Assembly: GCA_036897485.1 (NCBI GenBank)
Contig: JAYMTF010001578.1
Coordinates: 1 to 22,448, forward strand
Reading direction: 5' to 3'
Length of the DNA: 22,448 nucleotides
Source of the DNA: Pelargonium nanum
Taxonomy: Eukaryota; Streptophyta; Magnoliopsida; Geraniales; Geraniaceae
Below are positions 8,918 through 17,141 of the stretch, in pieces; the first letter of the stretch is position 1; every line of letters begins with the position of its first letter. The notes under the pieces are model-generated. The model saw only the letters and a list, made by a program, of their open reading frames with translations. It did no database searches and was not told the DNA's origin. A program made the position numbers and the translations under genes.

Positions 8918-11900
8918 GCGGCTCAACTTTATATGACTTCATTGCAAGTAATGTGACCTGTGACTTAGTACCGTGTGGGTGGTGGTTGGCACGTTACACA
9001 CATGATCTGACTCTCACTTCGCATCTCAGCCGTTCATTTCCCTCCTTTATTCATGAAAGTCAACGAGGTTGCTGTCGCTGCCTTTATTGGAAATGAAACC
9101 CAGATTAGCTTCTGTGCACAAATGTAAACACAGTAGCAATTTATTTATATATAACTCTAAAATTGATTTATGTTTTAAGCTTGTAATAATGTTACAGGCT
9201 GGTTTCTTTGAAGCCCGAGTTCTACTGTTTCAGAGAAATGTCAGGTGCAAGTTTGGTCAACTATTATTAAATATGCACACAAGTAATAAAGAAAAAAAAT
9301 TGCAAGGAGAATATATTGAAATACTAATAATATAATTATATGGTAATCCAATAGAGATTATATAGTTGCATTACAACCATATCTCCACGGAATAATTATG
9401 AACTACGTACCCAATTTGGTTACTGCTTCATTTTCTTTGTTTTTGGTTTAATTTCTTATATAGATGCTACTGCTATTTTTTTTCTTTATTGCTTTCAAAA
9501 GCAATAATTATTGCTGCGTATTTATCTTCTCCATCAACTACACTAGATAGAGAGGTAGTGGTTTATGACCAAGAACCCATGAAATTCGTCAACTTTTACC
9601 GTTTTTTCCCACTATCCTCCTTGAGATGTCTTCAATTTTTCTTTGCCAAAAACAGATTATCCCAATTGCATTACAAAATGTGATTGAATCTAACGCCCAA
9701 CTTCTTATCACCAAGAATATTTTGATGATTTATTACAATTTTTAATGATCACGATAGGGCTGTTTTGAGTTGATGCATATTTATGTACATTCTAAAGTCA
9801 AAAACCGCATGTGAATGTTACTATTATTTAGTTATGGATCCACTTAGATTTGGAGTAGCTATAGCTGCAGTGCATTATCAACCAACATTTTGAAAAGCTT
9901 TCATAGTGGTGTGCAGAGAAGTACAGCCACTGAGTGCTTAGTGTTGGCTGAACACAACCAAGTATGTGCTGACATTTGGTCGTTTTAAGTACCATGTAAT
10001 GTGGCCACCTATAATTCTCCACACCCAACCTAGTGTGTAACTCCTGTTATTTGTACATAATGACACATAAAACATTTATAAGTTCATTGGACATAATAAA
10101 ACACATGTGAAATATTGTCTTGGCGTGTAAAAAATAACAACGATGAAGTCAAATACACAGATCACGCGTATTGGAATCCACCAAAGTAGATAATCACATG
10201 TATAAGACTCAATCTCCACAGTATCATTGACATTTAGTCGCAAGGAGCTCATATCTCTCAAACTATCTTAATATCATACTTAACTCGGGGTAGCCTCCAA
10301 CGGACTCCCAAACTCTCCAAGGTCTTCCAAACTTTTAAGGCGTTCAGCATCCTTCGAGAATTGTGTGAACTTTTCTTCACCCAAAACATCTTAACATATA
10401 CAGTGTGTTTGTTTTGAAAGAAGTTAATACATTACCTAGGAACAATTATCAATATATTAGCATATATTTATTGGCGAATTTATTGACATTTAAAAACTGC
10501 AAAATTAGGCTTACATACATCTGTAGCTAAACTTATATATATATATTAATCGGTGCAAAAGAAGAAAAAAAAACATATGCCAAATGCATATAAAACAAAC
10601 ATTTCTTTGTCACAAGATACTTTGAATATCATAAACAAACTCCAAATCAAATCAATACCAATTCTACTGTTAAATCTTCACTTGGCCGAGGATGTCAACT
10701 ACAAATGATTTCTATTCCATATGGCCTCTCTTGATGGAGTCACGAGAGGACCTTTAGTGGGTTGAACTATCCAAGTCTCAGTCAACAATTGTGTCTCCCA
10801 CAGGACATACTAAGTTTAAAAATGCAAATATCATATTATTTTTTAATCGAAAACGAAGAGAAATGATAAAAATTGATATAATGGTCTTTTATTGGGTTGC
10901 TCAATCTCTTGCCAAATCTCCATTTAAACAAAAAAAACAAAGACAGATTTATATCATAGTCATGCTACTTGCAAGGAACACTATTACACTACCAACCAAT
11001 TCTATAATTGACTTTTAATTGTAACAAAAAGAAAAAGTTAATGAAGGGACTTATAAGAACAATAAATGATCATATCAATGTTTGATAATATTTGGATACA
11101 ATGGGCTTTTCTCAACAGCCAAGGCCTGAGCAATATTTTTATGTAGGGCCTTGTGTAATTGGAAATCCATTTGGTTTCAGCCCGTTTATGCTGAACATAT
11201 AAGCCCACATTGACCTCCACTAATGGTCCACGTCAGTTGTTAAATAATGGTGTGCCTCTATATTGATACAGATCCATTCAATAAGTTCATGTACGAGTTT
11301 AAATAGAAGAATAAATAAATCTCTGCGCTATCGCCAAATTAGTTGGAGTGTGCAGAGTCAGTGAGAGATGCGAGATGGGTTCAATTATTAAATTTTAAAA
11401 GCTTATAGAACAGAAGTTTGATTTCCAAACATATATCCATGACAAGCATTGGTCTGTGTCTGATAAAGCATGTTACATGTTTCCTTATTTTCAGTCAAAC
11501 AGCCACAGGTCCCCATACTCACGCCCAAAGCCGGTAACTTGGACCCGAACTGGACCCGAACATACAATATCAAACCCGATCTGACTTGATTCGATCGATT
11601 TTTGAGTCATAATTATTTTGTTAAATTTTGAATTAGTTTTGGGTAAATTTGTTCAAGTTAACACAATTTATATTTAAAATTGAATGCTAACCCGACCCAA
11701 TTACTCTTAGAAAAATATCTTTTTGGAATGGCTTTACTGGACAAACTCAATGTCCTCCCCTGCCACAATGCCATGTCAGAATTGGGTAATAGCATTAATT
11801 TTTCATGGTGAAATGTCTACATTTCACAACTATATATGTTACTGAGAATAAAGAAAGTAAAAATTAATGAGTAAATAGAAAAAAGAATATAACACACGAG

Positions 11901-12955
11901 TGAAGAAAGCAAAGAACATTTACCTTTTCTTCTCTACAAGTTGCATTCTCACTATAAAGTGCCAAAATAAAATTATACAATTAAATAGTTTTCTCAATAA
12001 TAGAGATTGGAATCAATCTTGTAGGCGCCAATATACCGATGCTAACCTTCATCATGCAATTATGCGAAATATAAGACCAAAGTTTGGATTTTAGTGTATA
12101 ATGGGAGTTATTTTATTATTCTTTTAAGTTTGATTTGATCTAAAAATTAATTAAATTGGACGTGTTTGATTTTAAGTCAATGATGTATAATTTTATTACC
12201 GTCTACATAAAAACTTGTTGATGTTGTTATATAACGACTTTTGTAAATCTAAATGAGCAACTCACTCAATTTGTACTTGAAATTTGGCATCTTTCAGCTC
12301 CTACTCAAACTGTCTCATACAAAAGAAAAACACACATGAAGTAAATATGAATTCAATAATACATTGCACTAGAATTCACCTCCAGTAGTAGAATAAATAA
12401 ATAAACCAGACTTAAGAAATTGTAATTCACTTGCGTGCGGGAATATGTTTTCCCCTTATTCTCCTTTATGCTTTTAATCGACGAAGAGTACTAAAGAAGT
12501 AAATAATTTATTTGGACATATATTATTCATATAAGTCTATTAAACGGATCGTGTGCACCATGAGTCGTTCGACGGACCATGAATCGAATTGTGTAGAGAA
12601 CATATCAAATCAAACTATCCAAGAGCTACCCTAAATTATTTATATGTGAAATAAAATTACCATAAATGAAGCCATATGATTATTATATTTCATCAATTAA
12701 ATTGCAGTAAATTCAGATAAAATTTATCAGCTGTGACAGATAAACAAACAAAGGCAATAGGGTCCAAATTAACCGCGCACAGACCAATCCAATGGCACAG
12801 CCCATTGGCCAATTCTGTTATTAGGTCACGTGAATGTCTTCTTCACATGGACACTGTCCTTCACAACAAACAACACTTTCTTTTGTTTATCCTCTGTTTC
12901 GTTTTTTAAAATCAATTTAACAATTAACAAAACACAAACCCACTCTCTGCTTCTC
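8918..12955. other. Gene-poor AT-rich intergenic region
   Basis: I find no supportable gene in these 4 kb. Short open frames (for example 9069-9335, 9828-10028 and 11900-12094) have no domain, signal peptide or splice context. Visible structure consists of two adjacent small hairpins at 9924-9980, a promoter-like stretch at about 11100-11390 that leads to no ORF, and a CCGACCC-type degenerate repeat around 11530-11700. The region must also contain the distal PSY and TBL promoters. CCAAT motifs and one AGCCCA lie near 12785-12815, just upstream of the TBL gene. Confidence 0.6.
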
Positions 12956-12963
12956 TATATATA
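12956..12963 (+). promoter_or_regulatory. TATA box of the TBL gene
   Basis: TATATATA lies 70 bp upstream of the TBL start codon within a CT-rich stretch. A start of transcription about 30 bp downstream would leave a short leader of about 40 nt. Confidence 0.5.
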
Positions 12964-13032
12964 CTTTTTTGCACTCAGCTTTTTTGATTTTTTTGAATCT
13001 TTACCAAAACAAAAACATATTTTTTGGTAATA

Positions 13033-15213
13033 ATGTCTCCGTTTAGTGGCCGATCTCCTTTTTCTTGCCGGCTCTTTGGTTTTTGGATTCTACTATGGCT
13101 TCTGGAGACCAAAACCCAGATTGCTTCGTCGGCTCTGATACTCAGCTTGAAGAACCACCATAGCAGCCACCAACAGAGCAGAAGACCAATGCTCCGAGCA
13201 AACCAATCCTCTTGCGCCATCTTCGCCGGAAACTGGGTTCGCGACGACTCCTACCCAATCTACGAATCCTCCGGCTGTCCCGTCGTCGATCCACAGTTCA
13301 ACTGCCAAATGTACGGCCGTCCCGACTCCGGCTACCTCAAGTACCGGTGGCAACCCATAAATTGTGAGCTTCCCAGGTACTGCTATTCACTCTCTTTCTT
13401 CTGGATTTTTAATCTCTCTGGATTTTTAAATGTTTTGTTGTTTGATTTTAGGTTCGATGGGCTTGAGTTTTTGCTGAAAATGCAAGGGAGGACCATCATG
13501 TTCGTCGGCGATTCTCTTGGCCGGAATCAATGGGAGTCTCTGATTTGCTTGATTGCAGCTGCGGTGCCTCAGACTCAGACCCAGATGGTCAGAGGAGATC
13601 CTTTCTCTACCTTCAAGTTCTTGGTAACCCTTTTTTCTCCTTTTCTTTTTAAGTTTTCTGCATTTTGACTGCAATAATTGCACATGAGTATCTTGTTTAT
13701 GAAAATGGAGAAGAAAATGTGAGAAGCTTTTCAGAGCAGTCACAAATTATTAGCGCATAAGCACAAAATGTATTGTCAAATGGTCAAAATTTGGGGGACC
13801 CAAATATATTCCCAAGCTAGTTGGTGCCAACTGCAACACATTACTCTTTTTTTCTTGTCATCAAAAGAAGTGAGCATTACAATTTGAATTTCACTAGATT
13901 GATACTTCGTCTGGATATTGAGCTGGGTGTTGATGGAATTTTGAATCAGAACATCCCATCTTGATGATCTATGTTGAGGGCTAAACGGGTTTTGGTGAAA
14001 TAATGTAGGATTATGGTGTGACGATTTCATATCAGAAAGCTACGTATCTAGTGGATATTGACGCGGTGCAAGGAAAAAGGGTTCTCAAGCTGGAGGACAT
14101 ATCCAAAAATGCCAATGCTTATGCTTGGCGGGACGCAGATGTGATCTCTTTCAACACCGGTCATTGGTGGACCCATACCGGATCTCTCCAAGGGTATAAC
14201 ATTTTAGTCTTGTCCTGATTAAATGCATTTTTCAGAACTTATATTGATGGATTAGTAATCGTATAATAACGAATTGTGTAAATATAATTGTAGATGGGAT
14301 TACATGGAATCAGGAGGGACATATTACCAAGACATGGATCGTTTGGTTGCTTTGGAGAGAGGGCTAAGAACATGGGCCAACTGGGTGGATTCCAACATTG
14401 ACCAAAGCAGAACCAGAGTCTTCTTCCAGGCTATATCTCCTACACACTACGAGTATATCTCTGTCTTTCTCTCATATATTTGTGTTTTGTGTTGGGAACA
14501 TGGATTTTCATTTCTTGGGTTCAGTTCATTATTGTAGTAGGTTAGAGTGGTAGGTTCCTGGCTCCAAGCACTAAAAATTTGGTCCAATATGAGTTCTTTT
14601 TAGAAGGACAGCAAGTGGGCACAAGCTCAACTTGAGTCCTTGTTGGGCAAATCAAAACTATTTACTAGTAGGCAGCTTTAAGTTTTATAATGTTCTAAAC
14701 AGATCTCTTGCATCTAAACATGAGTCGTGCAGTGTATAAATTATAAACAATTAGTGACAATCTTGAAAAATCCATACCTTCAACATTTGATGCTGTATGT
14801 GTACTCAGATACTCATAGGAAGTATCAAATGGATGATTTTAGCAATGGTTTTGATTTAATTCTTGAACAAATTTTGCAGTCCAAATGATTGGAGTGCTGG
14901 GGCGTCAACGGGTGCATCAACAAAGAACTGCTATGGAGAGAAAGCACCAATGAGTAATACGGCATACCCAGGGCAGTACACGGACCAAATGAGGGTGGTT
15001 AATTCAGTGATTAGGGATATGCACACCCCGCCATTTCTGCTGGATATAACAATGCTTTCAGTGTTAAGAAAAGATGGTCACCCGTCAATTTACAGTGGTG
15101 ATCTGAGCCCTGCGCAGAGAGCTAACCCTCGATTAGCTGATTGTAGCCATTGGTGTCTTCCTGGCTTACCGGATACTTGGAACCAACTATTCTACACAGC
15201 TCTATTCTTTTGA
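13033..15213 (+). CDS. Trichome birefringence-like (TBL/PMR5, DUF231) O-acetyltransferase family protein
   Basis: Five exons (13033-13376, 13452-13623, 14009-14193, 14294-14452, 14880-15213) join in frame to 397 aa. Residues about 12-40 form a hydrophobic signal anchor, fitting a Golgi type II membrane or secreted protein. The TBL domain opens with CAIFAGNWVRDDSYPIYESS and includes GRPDSGYLKYRWQPINCELPR. The catalytic GDS motif is FVGDSLGRNQWESL (G134-D-S136). Further family blocks are FNTGHWWTHTGSL and LDITMLSVLRKDGHPSIYSG. The second catalytic motif is DCSHWCLPGLPDTWNQLFY (D374-x-x-H377). The protein is near the lower end of family length because its stem region is short. Members O-acetylate xylan, mannan or pectin; one close relative has been reported to act as a pectin acetylesterase, so the reaction direction and substrate are open. 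Position next to NDA, PSY and PP2C suggests Arabidopsis TBL45 as the syntenic relative. Confidence 0.94.
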
Positions 15214-15965
15214 AGTGTAGTGTAGATTTTGTATGTTTAGTATGAGGTAGCGAGTAGCGATTAATTGATTCGAATGATGGGTTGCAAAAATTTGCAGGTA
15301 ACCCTCTAATCTCAGGTAAAGTAAATGCAAAATATTGTTCCACTAGAGAAAGATGGTAATTTGTTCCCATCTTTTTAGAGACTTTAGCTTAACTATAGTG
15401 AATCAGTGATTGAAACATACATGTCCTATGCAACATACAATTTCTTATTACAGTTTGCAAGTTGGGCCTTAATCTGCATACCTTTAGCAAAACAAAATGA
15501 CCAAAATACACATGCTAGTTTTTTTTCTTATAATTATTCTCCAAAAGAGGAATAACAAACTTAGGAGCTCGAAAACTGATCCATCTTTCCACGCATGACA
15601 AAGAACTAGATGACCTAGTTAAAGCATGGATCATACGATTCGCAGACCGACCCGAAAACGAGAAAACTAAATCATTTCCATTATGGCCTTAATATCGCTA
15701 ACGATCATATTAAAGGCATTGGAGACCTCCCATTCAGTTTGTATTTAATATATTAACAAAATAATATTATAAAAGAAATTACAACGTATATAATGTTGGG
15801 GAGAATTATCGAAATTTCAATAAGAACCATCAATCTTTGCATTGAATACTTTTCAAAAAAAAAATCTTTGCATAGAAAAGGTTGATTCTTCTCGTTAAAA
15901 GTCTAAAAGGCCCGGAAACAATGAATAGGGCACTTGCTGTGTTAGAATATATTGAAGTGAAACAA
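15214..15965. other. TBL 3' flank and spacer
   Basis: This is AT-rich DNA after the TBL stop codon. The first few hundred bases should include the 3' UTR. I see no open frame with a recognisable domain, no structured repeat and no tRNA. The right end grades into the promoter of the first snoRNA unit. Confidence 0.55.
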
Positions 15966-15973
15966 TGAATAAA

Positions 15974-16086
15974 GGCCCAAAGAAGAGCGTAGTCACAGAC
16001 CAGCCCAGCCCAGGACAAGTAGAAAAAAAAAAAAAGAGGACCAGTTTTGTCATTTCCGCAACCTCTCCACATCCACTCTATAAATA
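15974..16086 (+). promoter_or_regulatory. Promoter of snoRNA unit 1 (site II elements and TATA)
   Basis: GGCCCA at 15974-15979 and two overlapping AGCCCA at 16002-16007 and 16007-16012 are site II elements (TGGGCC/T in reverse). TATAAATA at 16079-16086 follows about 70 bp later. Site II plus TATA is the known arrangement of RNA polymerase II promoters of plant snoRNA genes. No telo-box was seen in this copy. An A-tract of 13-14 bases (about 16022-16035) separates the site II elements from the TATA box. Confidence 0.65.
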
Positions 16087-16169
16087 ACGTACCTGCACTA
16101 CGTCTTATAAACACATAGCTTGAAGTTTCTCTCAAAACTCAGAAATTGCAGCTTTTGAATTGTCATTAA

Positions 16170-16246
16170 GGCTTCATAATCTGGTCTTTGCGGATACATT
16201 CAATTCCCATTAGACTCGTTCCCTTGAAGCAATATTCATCGTGTTG
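16170..16246 (+). repeat. Conserved transcribed block, copy 1 (paired with 16692-16766)
   Basis: This block of 77 nt is about 90% identical to 16692-16766. It starts GGCTTCATAATCTGG and ends TTCATCGTGTTG. GCTTCA near its start and TGAAGC near its end are reverse complements in both copies, so a hairpin could form. It lies between the promoter and the snoRNA in each unit. It has no C or D box of its own. It may be a leader exon, a processing signal or an unrecognised RNA. Confidence 0.7.
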
Positions 16247-16356
16247 CTTTTTTTTTTTTCAATTAATCTCAGAAATTTTTTCCCTCATTTCTGGAGAAAC
16301 ATTAGAGCAACTACATATCTATTTTTTCGTTTGATTTTCGAAAATTTTATTTATCG

Positions 16357-16439
16357 AAGAACGATGATGATATCTACAGACCTGTAATGATTTGCGGATA
16401 TGATCGCAAATTATTGAACATCTAAGGGTCTGAGTTCTT
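16357..16439 (+). ncRNA. Box C/D snoRNA, copy 1, predicted 18S rRNA 2'-O-methylation guide
   Basis: The terminal stem AAGAAC (16357-16362) pairs with GTTCTT (16434-16439). Box C is ATGATGA (16364-16370) and box D is CTGA (16430-16433). One base before box D lies the 13-nt guide GAACATCTAAGGG (16416-16428). It is exactly complementary to the conserved plant 18S sequence CCCUUAGAUGUUC, which I recall from memory. By the D+5 rule the target is the first U after CCC. A second element, ACAGACCTGT (16376-16385), is complementary to 18S ACAGGUCUGU, a few bases upstream of that site. A hairpin ATTTGCG/CGCAAAT brings the internal boxes together. Methylation is carried out by fibrillarin with NOP56, NOP58 and 15.5K in the nucleolus. 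The target region is that of animal SNORD61 as far as I recall, but orthology is unproven. Confidence 0.88.
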
Positions 16440-16448
16440 GTATCTCTC

Positions 16449-16578
16449 GGCCCAAACTCATGCTCTTCACGGCCCAGCCCAAATGTGAAACATCAGCCGC
16501 ACGATCAGATTGCTCTCACAGCAACCGTACGATGCAAAATGCTATTCTCTCTATAAAAATAAGAGCTTGAAACCCTAA
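16449..16578 (+). promoter_or_regulatory. Promoter of snoRNA unit 2 (site II, TATA, telo-box)
   Basis: GGCCCA at 16449-16454 and 16471-16476, AGCCCA at 16476-16481, TATAAAAA at 16552-16559 and the telo-box AAACCCTAA at 16570-16578 appear in this order. Site II and telo-box together mark plant promoters for ribosome-biogenesis genes, including snoRNA and ribosomal protein genes. The promoter begins only about 10 bases after the end of snoRNA copy 1, so the units are packed head to tail. Confidence 0.75.
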
Positions 16579-16691
16579 TTTCTCATTCGTAATCAGATAC
16601 TCTTCCACTATTTCTCTTCGTCGCCTCTGTAGCAGTGTTTAGGGATTGGTTCAGATCTGTTTGTTTTTGGTTTCTAATTTCTGATTCGATT

Positions 16692-16766
16692 GGCTTCATA
16701 ATCTGGTTGTTGTGGATATTCAATTCCCATTCGACTCGTTCCCTTGAAGCAATATTCATCGTGTTG
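16692..16766 (+). repeat. Conserved transcribed block, copy 2 (paired with 16170-16246)
   Basis: This is the second copy of the block described at 16170-16246, two bases shorter, with a handful of substitutions. It keeps both arms of the GCTTCA/TGAAGC inverted repeat and the CCCTTGAAGCAATATTCATC core. Downstream similarity continues more weakly (for example a shared AGAGCAACTA) up to the snoRNA, so the whole unit was duplicated. Confidence 0.7.
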
Positions 16767-16866
16767 TTCTGTTTTCAATCAATCTCTATTCTCACATGTT
16801 TATGAGAACGCAATAGAGCAACTATATTTTCATTATTTTTGTTATTTCAAAATTGTTTTTTGCTGT

Positions 16867-16953
16867 AGAGAACAGTGATGAGTCTTTTACAGACCTGTAA
16901 TGATTTGCGGGCATGATCGCAATTTATTGAACATCTAAGGGGCTGAGTTCTCT
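16867..16953 (+). ncRNA. Box C/D snoRNA, copy 2, predicted 18S rRNA 2'-O-methylation guide
   Basis: The terminal stem AGAGAAC (16867-16873) pairs with GTTCTCT (16947-16953). Box C is GTGATGA (16875-16881) and box D is CTGA (16943-16946). The D-box guide GAACATCTAAGGG (16929-16941) is identical to that of copy 1 and keeps the same spacing, so the predicted target nucleotide in 18S rRNA is the same. ACAGACCTGT recurs at 16889-16898. The outer stem has changed in sequence but kept pairing on both sides relative to copy 1, a compensatory pattern that supports a functional RNA. The internal hairpin TTGCG/CGCAA is also kept. Confidence 0.88.
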
Positions 16954-17082
16954 CCTGCAAATTATTTCCATTTTTTTTTGTAATTTTTAGTAATTAGCTT
17001 CACTTTGAATATGAAAAATTGCTTGTCGCCTGAATTTGTTTCGGAATGTGATTGGCAATGAAATGGAAGTGAAGCAACAACA

Positions 17083-17141
17083 TTGTTCTCCTCGCTATCC
17101 GGTGCCGTTTTCTAGTGTGGTATCTGGACGACGGAGAACAA
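17083..17141. repeat. Extended hairpin downstream of snoRNA copy 2
   Basis: TTGTTCTCC (17083-17091) and GGAGAACAA (17133-17141) are exact reverse complements. The stem extends inward with TCG/CGA, TCC/GGA and TGCC/GGTA (one G-U pair), separated by small bulges, around a loop of about 12 nt. Short matching words (ACAACATT) flank both outer ends. It could be a third structured RNA of the snoRNA cluster, a tiny foldback element, or chance. Confidence 0.5.

Noticed and set aside
11520-11700. CCGAACC/CCGACCC-rich text that looks like tandem repeats
   Set aside because: The units are irregular and decayed; no period could be fixed by eye, and this type of text is widespread in plant spacers.
16220-16235. 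Nine-base complementarity of the conserved block (CGTTCCCTT) to 25S rRNA
   Set aside because: A nine-base match to several kilobases of rRNA is expected by chance, and no D box follows at the required spacing.
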